Shown here: in pieces, positions 8,644 to 15,024 of the stretch
Layout: every line of letters begins with the position of its first letter
Position numbering within the stretch: position 1 is the first letter of the stretch
Assembly: GCA_963702495.1 (NCBI GenBank)
Contig: CAVPDA010000003.1
Location: forward strand, 372,001-436,000
Direction of reading: 5' to 3'
Source of the DNA: CAVPDA01 sp963702495
GTDB taxonomy: Bacteria > Pseudomonadota > Gammaproteobacteria > Burkholderiales > Rhodocyclaceae
DNA length: 64,000 nt
The notes under the pieces: model-generated
The model's input: the letters and a program-made list of their open reading frames with translations, nothing else
Told to the model about the DNA's origin: nothing
Databases searched by the model: none
Made by a program: the position numbers and the translations under genes

Positions 8644-9642
8644 TCAGAACAGCAGCGAGCCGGTGAAGATCAGGCGGTAGCGCTCCTTGCCTTCGCCGCC
8701 CTGCTGCTGGTCTTCCTCGTTCAGCCGTGTCCAGACCGGCCTGGACACGCCCAATGCGAGGCTCAACTTGTCCCAATAGAAGCGCACGCCCGGCTCCAGG
8801 TAGAACATCTGGCCGCCGGTTGCGAGTTCGGAAACGCCGTTGGTGCGGTCGCGCCCGAGATGCAGGTAGCGCCCTTCCAGGATCAGATCGAAGCGGGTCT
8901 TGCGCTCCTCGTCCGTGAGCCAGCGATAGATCAGGGCACTGTTAACGCGGGACTCGGCGCCGAACTTCGCGCGCAGTCCTTCCGGGTCGTCGTAGCTGTA
9001 CTCCTGGAATCCGATCCAGGACAACTCGCCGTTGAACGTCCACCGCTCCGCGAATTGCTTGGTCGCTGTCGCACCGGCGATCCACGAGGGCTTGCCGAAA
9101 CCGGTGGACTTCCCCGGGTCGATCGCTCCGGACGAATCCCGCAGGTTCGGCTCCCCGGTGGGCAAGGTCAGCCCGCCGTAGGCGGTGAAATGCCAGTCCT
9201 CCAGGTCGTCCAGGCTCTCGTTGGCGGGGATCAGCTTCCAGCCCTGGTCGTACTTGAAGCCGAGTTGGGCAAACAGCGACATGTCGGCCCAGCCGCGGGT
9301 GTTGAACCCGCCCGGCTCGTCGATCTTGACGTTGTAGGGGAAGAAGACGTAGGCGGAAAACCAGGGCGTGAAGCCATAGCCGATCCCGGCCATCCAGAAC
9401 TGGGCGTAGTCGCTCTCCGGCACGGTCGGGTCGTCGTCGAAGGTCTTGTACTTCGCGTAGTCGAGCTTCAGGTAGGCAAGCGCGCTGCCTTGCGGCAGCG
9501 TGGCCGACGAGGCGGATTCCACCGGCGCGCCGGGGCCCTTCAGACCGGCCGCGCCGACGCCGGCCACGCCGTGGTGGGCCGACGCGGGCGACGCTGCGGC
9601 GGCGGCCGCGGCGAGGATCGAAAGCCGGGCGGCGATGGTCAT
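8644..9642 (-). CDS. Outer-membrane beta-barrel protein inside the nickel operon
   Basis: A 332-aa exported protein with an Ala-rich signal peptide cleaved near ASA-HH, alternating amphipathic strands and a terminal aromatic residue (FTGSLLF), as in outer-membrane barrels. It resembles the family annotated as transporters or phenol-degradation MetA-pathway barrels. Its start overlaps the nikL stop (ATGA) and nikM begins 12 bases downstream, so it is translated with the nickel system. I infer a role in passing or retaining nickel at the outer membrane; this is not established. Confidence 0.8.
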   Translation of the reverse strand: MTIAARLSILAAAAAAASPASAHHGVAGVGAAGLKGPGAPVESASSATLPQGSALAYLKLDYAKYKTFDDDPTVPESDYAQFWMAGIGYGFTPWFSAYVFFPYNVKIDEPGGFNTRGWADMSLFAQLGFKYDQGWKLIPANESLDDLEDWHFTAYGGLTLPTGEPNLRDSSGAIDPGKSTGFGKPSWIAGATATKQFAERWTFNGELSWIGFQEYSYDDPEGLRAKFGAESRVNSALIYRWLTDEERKTRFDLILEGRYLHLGRDRTNGVSELATGGQMFYLEPGVRFYWDKLSLALGVSRPVWTRLNEEDQQQGGEGKERYRLIFTGSLLF

Positions 9643-10070
9643 TGTGACCTTTTTCTGCGCAGAAACAGTTGCCAGATGCCGAACCCGGCCAGAATCAATC
9701 CGAGTCCGAGGGCCGCTTTCGCCGGCCGGTCCAGCCAGCCGGCCTCAGCGGAAGCCGATGCGCTCCCGGGATGCGGCGAAGCGAAACGGAAATCGGCGCC
9801 GTGGCCGTCGCTGGAAAATGCGCGCAGCCGCCACTCGAGACCCTCCCCGGCGATGAACACCACCCGACCCTGGCCGTCGGTGCGGCCGACCTGGGCCGGG
9901 ACGTCGCTGCCGTCCGGGAACAACTCGTAGGTCTCGTAGGCGAAGGGCTTGCCGTCGGCATAGGCAAGCGAGACCGTGACCGCCGGGGCCGTCCCGACCC
10001 GGTGGCTGATCTCGTGGGCCAGGGCCGGACCCGCCAGCAGGGCGGCCAGGAGCATCGCGGCGGGTTTCAT
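9639..10070 (-). CDS. nikL: NikL-like nickel transporter accessory protein
   Basis: A 143-aa protein with signal peptide MKPAAMLLAALLAGPALA, a periplasmic domain of about 85 residues rich in beta strands, and one C-terminal transmembrane helix (ALGLGLILAGFGIWQLFL) followed by RRKRSQ. This is the layout of NikL, a component that replaces CbiN/NikN in some nickel ECF systems. Its start lies in an ATGA overlap with nikK and its stop overlaps the barrel gene. Named from position and topology, so the symbol is moderately certain. Confidence 0.8.
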   Translation of the reverse strand: MKPAAMLLAALLAGPALAHEISHRVGTAPAVTVSLAYADGKPFAYETYELFPDGSDVPAQVGRTDGQGRVVFIAGEGLEWRLRAFSSDGHGADFRFASPHPGSASASAEAGWLDRPAKAALGLGLILAGFGIWQLFLRRKRSQ

Positions 10071-10771
10071 CGTTCGGGCAGTTCGAAGACCAGAGTAGCC
10101 GTCCGGATCACGGTGTCGGCCTTGCCGTCGGCCAGCGGCTCTTCCAGGCTGGCCGAGAGCATCTGCATGCCGGCGCGGCGGATGCGGATCGAGACGCTGC
10201 CGTCCTCGGTCGTGGCGCCGCGCACGTCGCCGTCGTAGGCCACCGGCACACCGGCCCGGGGCTTGCCGGCGAAGCTCACCCGCACCGCCAGCTTGTCGCC
10301 GGGAGCGAGCTTCAGTGGATCCGCCAACGGCGTGATCTCGATCTGCTCGGACACCGGTTTCGCCAGCGCCGGCGACCAGCGCTCGATGCGCTTTACCGTC
10401 TCCTCGGAAAGCCAGCTCTTCACCACCCCGCCGATGCCGGGCTTGGCCACGTTCTTCGTTTCCCAGGCGGTCTTGGTCCAGTAACCCGAAGACAGGACGG
10501 CGAAGAGTGCCGCGCAATCGGTTCCGATCCGTACCGGATAGGCCGCACCCGGAGGCAGCGTTTTCGCCGTGCCTCCCGTATCCGCGCACAGCAGGCTCTT
10601 CACCGTCGCCGGTTCGTAGGGTGCGATCTCGGCGCCCTGATGGGCGGAATGCCGGTGCCCCTGGAGCAGGACATAACCCTTGCCGTCGCGTTCGATCCAC
10701 AGGTCATGGCCGGCCGCCGGCAGGGTCAGCCCGGCCATGAGCAGGGCGGCAAGCAGCTTCGCCAATATCAT
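10067..10771 (-). CDS. nikK: DUF4198 periplasmic nickel-uptake protein (NikK-like)
   Basis: Exported 234-aa protein with signal peptide MILAKLLAALLMAGLTLPAAG and mature start HDLWIERDGKGY, typical of DUF4198 proteins (NikK), where the exposed N-terminal His is thought to help bind metal. A second beta-rich domain contains KLAPGDKLAVRVSFAGKP. It is the first gene of the operon and overlaps nikL by four bases. A candidate NikR operator lies about 70-100 bases upstream. Confidence 0.82.
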   Translation of the reverse strand: MILAKLLAALLMAGLTLPAAGHDLWIERDGKGYVLLQGHRHSAHQGAEIAPYEPATVKSLLCADTGGTAKTLPPGAAYPVRIGTDCAALFAVLSSGYWTKTAWETKNVAKPGIGGVVKSWLSEETVKRIERWSPALAKPVSEQIEITPLADPLKLAPGDKLAVRVSFAGKPRAGVPVAYDGDVRGATTEDGSVSIRIRRAGMQMLSASLEEPLADGKADTVIRTATLVFELPER

Positions 10772-10841
10772 CGCAGGACACTCCCATCATCAACCGCCGC
10801 CGCCGCGGCCACAATCGAACCGCGACAGGCGCCAATGCGGC

Positions 10842-10868
10842 ATATGTCGTAGGAAGAATATCTCATAC
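10842..10868 (-). promoter_or_regulatory. Candidate NikR operator upstream of nikK
   Basis: On the minus strand GTATGA (10868-10863) is followed 15 bases later by ACATAT (10847-10842), which matches four of six positions of the partner half-site TCATAC. The E. coli NikR consensus is GTATGA-N16-TCATAC, so one half is exact and the other degenerate, with spacing off by one. Position between nikR and nikK supports it. Confidence 0.45.
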
Positions 10869-10942
10869 ATCTTAATTCTGTCCACCGGGATGTCCGGAAT
10901 TTTCCTGTCGGATCCTTTCCGACGACTCGGGAAAGCGGGCTC

Positions 10943-11416
10943 TCAGGCCTTCGGGTGGCTGTGGACGTGTCCCGGACCGTGGGGATGGCCGTGATGGCTG
11001 TGGCCCCCGGCATCGAGGTCGGCCGGCACCAGATTGAGCAGCCCGTGGCGCACGCCGCGCTCGGCCTGGATGGCATTGGCGAACTCGCGCACCGCGGCGG
11101 TCGGCCCGCGCAGGATCACCGTTTCGATGCAGTTGTCGTGGTCGAGATGGGCGTGCATGGTGGACACGGTCAGGTCATGGTGCTCGTGCTGCAGCGCCGT
11201 CAGACGTTCCGCCAACTCGCGTTCGTGGTGGTTGTAGATGTAAGACAGGGCGGCGATGCAGTAGGGCGCCTCGTCATGCGCCAGTTGGTGCTCGCCGAGT
11301 TGCTGACGCAACAGATCGCGCACGGCTTCCGAGCGGTTGAGGTAGCCCTTGTCGCGAATCAGTTGGTCGAACGCCGCGGCCAGCTTCGCGTCGAGGGAGA
11401 TGGTGAAACGTTCCAT
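10943..11416 (-). CDS. nikR: Nickel-responsive transcriptional regulator NikR
   Basis: Ribbon-helix-helix repressor with a C-terminal ACT-like metal-binding domain. The N-terminal MERFTISLDAKLAAAFD is the DNA-binding strand and helix; His77, His88, His90 and Cys96 (in MHAHLDHDNC) align with the high-affinity nickel ligands His76, His87, His89 and Cys95 of E. coli NikR. The 157-aa protein is longer than usual because of a His-rich tail (HSHHGHPHGPGHVHSH). It stands just upstream of, and in the same direction as, the nickel operon it is expected to repress. Confidence 0.93.
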   Translation of the reverse strand: MERFTISLDAKLAAAFDQLIRDKGYLNRSEAVRDLLRQQLGEHQLAHDEAPYCIAALSYIYNHHERELAERLTALQHEHHDLTVSTMHAHLDHDNCIETVILRGPTAAVREFANAIQAERGVRHGLLNLVPADLDAGGHSHHGHPHGPGHVHSHPKA

Positions 11417-11707
11417 GGCGGATCTCCGGTTGTGCCGGCGAGTCTACCGTGCACGCCATGGAGCGTGGTCTGACCGGGTCTGCGCAGACCTCCACGCCCC
11501 CTGCCGCGGCTCTGCCGCCGAAGCGGCGGTGCCGCGGCCGAGCGGCAGGAATCCGGTACCGCGAGCGCCCGTAGTCTCATAGAATGCCGCACCAGGATCC
11601 GCTCGCCGCGGCCCGGCCCGAGACGCCTTCGTTCCGCGGCCGGCGCCGCCCATCCATTCCTCTGCCCCGAGTCATCGAAGCTCCCCATCCCTCCCGGAGA
11701 ATGCTCC

Positions 11708-12535
11708 ATGTCCCCGACCGTGCCGCAACTTTCCACTATTGCCGTCAGCCTGGCCGACGGCGTCGCCGAAATCCGCCTCGATCGCCCCGATAAGTCCAAC
11801 GCTATGAACGAGCCGCTGTGGCAGGAACTGCGCGAGGCCTTCCGCTGGGCCGACGGCACCGCCGCCGTACGGGTCGCCGTGCTGTGCGGCGGGGGGCGTA
11901 ATTTCTGCTCCGGCATCGATCTCGCCATGCTCCTGGGCATCGCGCCCAGGATCGCCCATCGCGACGCGGCGCGCAGCCGGGAGGCGCTGCGCCGGCTGAT
12001 CCTCGATCTGCAGGATTGCCTCACCAGCGTCGAGCGCTGCCGCAAGCCGGTGCTGGCGGCAATCCACGGCGCCTGCGTCGGCGGCGCGATCGATCTGGCG
12101 ACCTGCTGCGACATGCGCTATGCATCGGCCGAGGCGCTGTTCTCGGTGCGGGAGGTGGACGTCGGCATGGCCGCGGACGTGGGCACGCTGCAGCGCCTGC
12201 CGCGCCTCGTGCCGGACGGCATCGCGCGCGAGCTTGCCTACACCGGCCGCAACTTCGATGCCGAGGAGGCGCGCCGGATCGGTCTCGTCAATCGCGTGTT
12301 CGACACGCCGGAAGCGCTTGCCGCCGGCGTCGGCGAACTGGCGCGCACCATCGCCGCCAAGTCGCCGCTGGCGATCCGCGGCATCAAGCAGATGCTCGAC
12401 TACGGACGGGACCACTCGGTGGCGGACGGCCTCGAACACGTCGCCACCTGGAACGCATCGATGCTGCTGTCGGACGACCTGCGCGAGGCCATGACGGCAA
12501 TGCGGGAGAAACGCGCGCCGCACTTCGACGACTGA
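11708..12535 (+). CDS. Delta3,5-delta2,4-dienoyl-CoA isomerase-like crotonase
   Basis: Crotonase-superfamily enzyme of 275 aa acting on unsaturated acyl-CoAs in beta-oxidation. It has the CoA oxyanion-hole segments CSGIDLAMLLG and GACVGGAIDL, and the block VREVDVGMAADVGTLQRLP, which is close to the mammalian ECH1 signature. Asp129, Glu149 and Asp157 have the same spacing as the three ECH1 catalytic acids, which supports isomerase activity over plain enoyl-CoA hydratase. It is followed 12 bases later by yaeQ on the same strand. Confidence 0.87.
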   Translation: MSPTVPQLSTIAVSLADGVAEIRLDRPDKSNAMNEPLWQELREAFRWADGTAAVRVAVLCGGGRNFCSGIDLAMLLGIAPRIAHRDAARSREALRRLILDLQDCLTSVERCRKPVLAAIHGACVGGAIDLATCCDMRYASAEALFSVREVDVGMAADVGTLQRLPRLVPDGIARELAYTGRNFDAEEARRIGLVNRVFDTPEALAAGVGELARTIAAKSPLAIRGIKQMLDYGRDHSVADGLEHVATWNASMLLSDDLREAMTAMREKRAPHFDD

Positions 12536-12547
12536 CGACTCCCCTCC

Positions 12548-13093
12548 ATGGCCCTCAAGGCAACGATCTTCAAGGCGGAGTTGCAGGTCGCGGACATCGA
12601 CCGCGGCTATTACGCGAGCCATGCCCTGACGCTCGCCCGCCACCCCTCCGAAACCGACGAGCGAATGATGGTGCGCGTGCTGGCCTTCGCCCTCCATGCC
12701 CACCCCGATCTGGCCTTCGGCCGGGGACTATCGACCGAGGACGAACCCGATCTCTGGCAGAAGGATCTCACCGGCGTCATCCAGCTCTGGATCGACGTCG
12801 GCTTGCCCGACGAACGCGCCGTGCGCAAAGCCTGCGGCCGCGCCGAGCGGGTGGTGGTCGTCCGCTACGGCGGCCGCGGCAGCGATGTCTGGTGGAGCCA
12901 GATCGCCGGGAAGCTCGACCGGCTCGACAATCTGACGGTGATCGACCTGCCCGCGGCCGGCACTCAGGCCGCAGCCGCGTTGGCGCAGCGCAACATGCAG
13001 CTGCAGTGCACGATTCAGGAGGGACAGTTGTGGCTGGCGAACGGGAAGGACGTCGTCCACATCGAGCCGGCGACCTTGCTGGCGGCGGGGTGA
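12548..13093 (+). CDS. yaeQ: YaeQ family protein
   Basis: A 181-aa protein of the YaeQ family, whose fold is related to PD-(D/E)XK nucleases; no biochemical role is settled. Diagnostic segments are MALKATIFKAELQVADIDRG, the HPSETDERMMVRVLAFALHA block and the conserved DLWQKDLTGVIQLWIDVGLP. Length is normal for the family. It is probably co-transcribed with the upstream crotonase gene. Confidence 0.9.
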   Translation: MALKATIFKAELQVADIDRGYYASHALTLARHPSETDERMMVRVLAFALHAHPDLAFGRGLSTEDEPDLWQKDLTGVIQLWIDVGLPDERAVRKACGRAERVVVVRYGGRGSDVWWSQIAGKLDRLDNLTVIDLPAAGTQAAAALAQRNMQLQCTIQEGQLWLANGKDVVHIEPATLLAAG

Positions 13094-13200
13094 ACGACTC
13101 GGCAGTGCGGGAACAGGCCGGATCAGGCGCTTCGCGGCATGCGACGGGGCGGCCCGCGCGGCCGCCGCAACGACCTACGTGCCGCAGGAGACTCGGTCGA

Positions 13201-13530
13201 CTAGACGCAGCCGGTGGGCTTCGGCATGCCGGCGTAGCGCGCTGCCTGCTTCGCCGGGCCGTAGGGAAACAGGTCGAACAGGTAGCGCTTGTCGGCCATG
13301 TCCTCGCCGAGCTCGGCCTTCAGAACCTTCTGCAGCATGCGCAGATTGGGAGCGACGCCATTTTCCTGATAGTAGCTGCGGATCAGGTTCACGATCTGCC
13401 AGTGCGCATCGGTCAACTCCAGGTGGTCCTGCTGCGACAGGCTGCGGGCAACGTCTTCCGACCAATCTTCCAGGCTGGCCAGGAAACCTTCGGCGTCCGT
13501 TTCAATCTGCTTGCCATCGATGACGATCAT
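13201..13530 (-). CDS. tusE: TusE/DsrC-family sulfur carrier protein
   Basis: Small (109 aa) DsrC/TusE-fold protein that carries sulfur as a persulfide on its flexible C-terminal arm. It ends GMPKPTGCV with the conserved penultimate cysteine; the second cysteine of true DsrC, about ten residues earlier in the arm, is absent, which fits TusE or a single-Cys DsrC paralogue (tRNA thiolation or sulfur relay). The start at 13530 follows a GGGAGAAAA ribosome site. Control region: a strong sigma-70 promoter overlapped by an IscR-like site. No tusBCD or dsr genes are nearby. Confidence 0.87.
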   Translation of the reverse strand: MIVIDGKQIETDAEGFLASLEDWSEDVARSLSQQDHLELTDAHWQIVNLIRSYYQENGVAPNLRMLQKVLKAELGEDMADKRYLFDLFPYGPAKQAARYAGMPKPTGCV

Positions 13531-13561
13531 GATTTTCTCCCTGTTGGGGTTTGAGGTGCGA

Positions 13562-13586
13562 ATACCCGACATTATTAGTCAGGAAT
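13562..13586 (-). promoter_or_regulatory. IscR/Rrf2-type operator over the tusE promoter
   Basis: On the minus strand the 25 bases match 22 of 25 positions of the IscR type 1 consensus, including TGACTAA, GTC and the final GGGTAT. The site covers the -10 hexamer and part of the spacer of the tusE promoter, a position expected to repress. The regulator is inferred from the motif only. Confidence 0.6.
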
Positions 13587-13599
13587 TAGTCCCTGTCAA
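13571..13599 (-). promoter_or_regulatory. Sigma-70 promoter of tusE
   Basis: Minus strand: perfect -35 TTGACA (13599-13594), 17-base spacer, -10 AATAAT (13576-13571, five of six). It ends 41 bases upstream of the tusE start codon. Confidence 0.75.
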
Positions 13600-13626
13600 T
13601 CGCTCCCAGGGAATCGCCCCCACGCC

Positions 13627-14247
13627 ATGAACTTCCTCGCCCACGCCCTGTTGGCCGGTCCCGACCCTGCGGACCGCCTCGGCGCCATGCTCGGAGATTT
13701 CGTCAAGGGTCCGCTGCCGGCCGGACTGCCCGCGCCGGTGGCATCAGGCGTGGAACTGCATCGCCGCATCGACAGCTTCGCCGACACCCATCCCGCCTTC
13801 CATCGCAGCCGGACGAGAGTCAGCCCGCAGCGGCGCCGCTACGCCGGGATCATGATCGACATGTTCTACGATCATTTCCTGGCGCTGCACTGGGAAAGCT
13901 TCAGCGGAGAGCCGCTGGAGGACTTCGCGGCCGGCATCTACGAGCTGATGTCGGATCACACCGCATTGCTGCCGCCGCGCCTCGCCCATATCCTCCCCTA
14001 CATGCGGGAGCAGGACTGGATGAGCAGTTACCGCTCGCCGGACGCGATCGCCACCGCGCTGGACCGCATGGCCGAGAGGCGGCTCACCCGGCCCAATGGA
14101 CTGGCCGGCTCGGCCGCGGAACTGGAGGGCCGCTACGGCGAATTCGAGCAGGACTTCGTGGCCTTCTTCCCCGACGCGCGGGTCTTCGCCAGCGCGTTCC
14201 GCCGCAACCGACCGCGGCCGCCGGGATCGGATCGCGATACGGCGTGA
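13627..14247 (+). CDS. acpH: Acyl carrier protein phosphodiesterase (AcpH)
   Basis: Removes the 4'-phosphopantetheine group from holo-ACP; HD-like metallo-hydrolase fold. The protein (206 aa) begins MNFLAHALLAGP and carries GAMLGDFVKGPL, VELHRRIDSFADTHPAF and MFYDHFLALHW, the conserved His/Asp clusters of the family (YajB/AcpH). It diverges from tusE and its stop nearly touches the convergent folE stop (three bases apart). Confidence 0.9.
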   Translation: MNFLAHALLAGPDPADRLGAMLGDFVKGPLPAGLPAPVASGVELHRRIDSFADTHPAFHRSRTRVSPQRRRYAGIMIDMFYDHFLALHWESFSGEPLEDFAAGIYELMSDHTALLPPRLAHILPYMREQDWMSSYRSPDAIATALDRMAERRLTRPNGLAGSAAELEGRYGEFEQDFVAFFPDARVFASAFRRNRPRPPGSDRDTA

Positions 14248-14250
14248 CCC

Positions 14251-14892
14251 TCAGGGCGCGCGCCCGCCGATGGCCCGCAGGAATTCGCTGCGGAACTGAT
14301 CGTTGCCCTCGAAAACGCCGGTGAAGGCCTGGGTGACCACGCGTTCATCGCCGCGGCGATCCTCCCCCAGCAGCAGGCAGAGCTGTTCCGCCTCGATGAC
14401 GCAGGCGGCCCCCTGGGCCTTGCCGTGATGCATGAGGGCCTCGGCGATGTCGCGCGTCATCCATTCCTGATAGGTGAAGCGGTGGCCGATGGCGTCCACC
14501 ATGCGCGCGATGCGCCCGAAGCCGTGCAGGCGTCCGCCCGGCAGGTAGGCCACATGCGCCACGCCGCGAAACGGTACGAGGTGGTGCGGGCACACCCCAT
14601 GCACCGCGATGCCGCGCACCACCACCATGTCTTTGCGGTGATCCTCGAAACCCTCGCCGAGGGCTTCCGCCGGGTTCATCTCGTAACCGCCCAGCAGCCG
14701 CCGCTGCCACAGTTCCCGCACCCGCCGCGCTGTCTTTCCGGTATGCACCGTGTCGGGCGCGATGCCGCAGGCCCGCAGCAGTTCGGTCACCGCCCGCTCG
14801 AAGGCCACCGGGTCGAAATCTCCCTGACGCGGGATGCCGATGACTGCGTTCGGGAAGGGGGGGGCAGGATCGTGATCGAAGAATTCGGACAT
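14251..14892 (-). CDS. folE: GTP cyclohydrolase I
   Basis: Converts GTP to 7,8-dihydroneopterin triphosphate at the start of folate (and queuosine) synthesis. The protein (213 aa) has the zinc site Cys101, His103, His104 in VCPHHLVPF and Cys172 in EAEQLCLLLG, and the active-site stretch GRLHGFGRIARMVDA. CPHH is a variant of the more usual CEHH. The start at 14892 gives MSEFFDHDP; upstream in-frame sequence is non-coding. It diverges from acnA. Confidence 0.9.
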   Translation of the reverse strand: MSEFFDHDPAPPFPNAVIGIPRQGDFDPVAFERAVTELLRACGIAPDTVHTGKTARRVRELWQRRLLGGYEMNPAEALGEGFEDHRKDMVVVRGIAVHGVCPHHLVPFRGVAHVAYLPGGRLHGFGRIARMVDAIGHRFTYQEWMTRDIAEALMHHGKAQGAACVIEAEQLCLLLGEDRRGDERVVTQAFTGVFEGNDQFRSEFLRAIGGRAP

Positions 14893-15024
14893 GGCAGGCT
14901 CGCCTTGCGGATGCGAAAGCCCAGGAATCATACACTCCCCGCTTCCGGCGACGGCCCGACGAAAGACAAGGCCGGCGATACCCCCTAGAATTGGCGCCGC
15001 AACCCCAAACCCCGAGGAGCCCCG

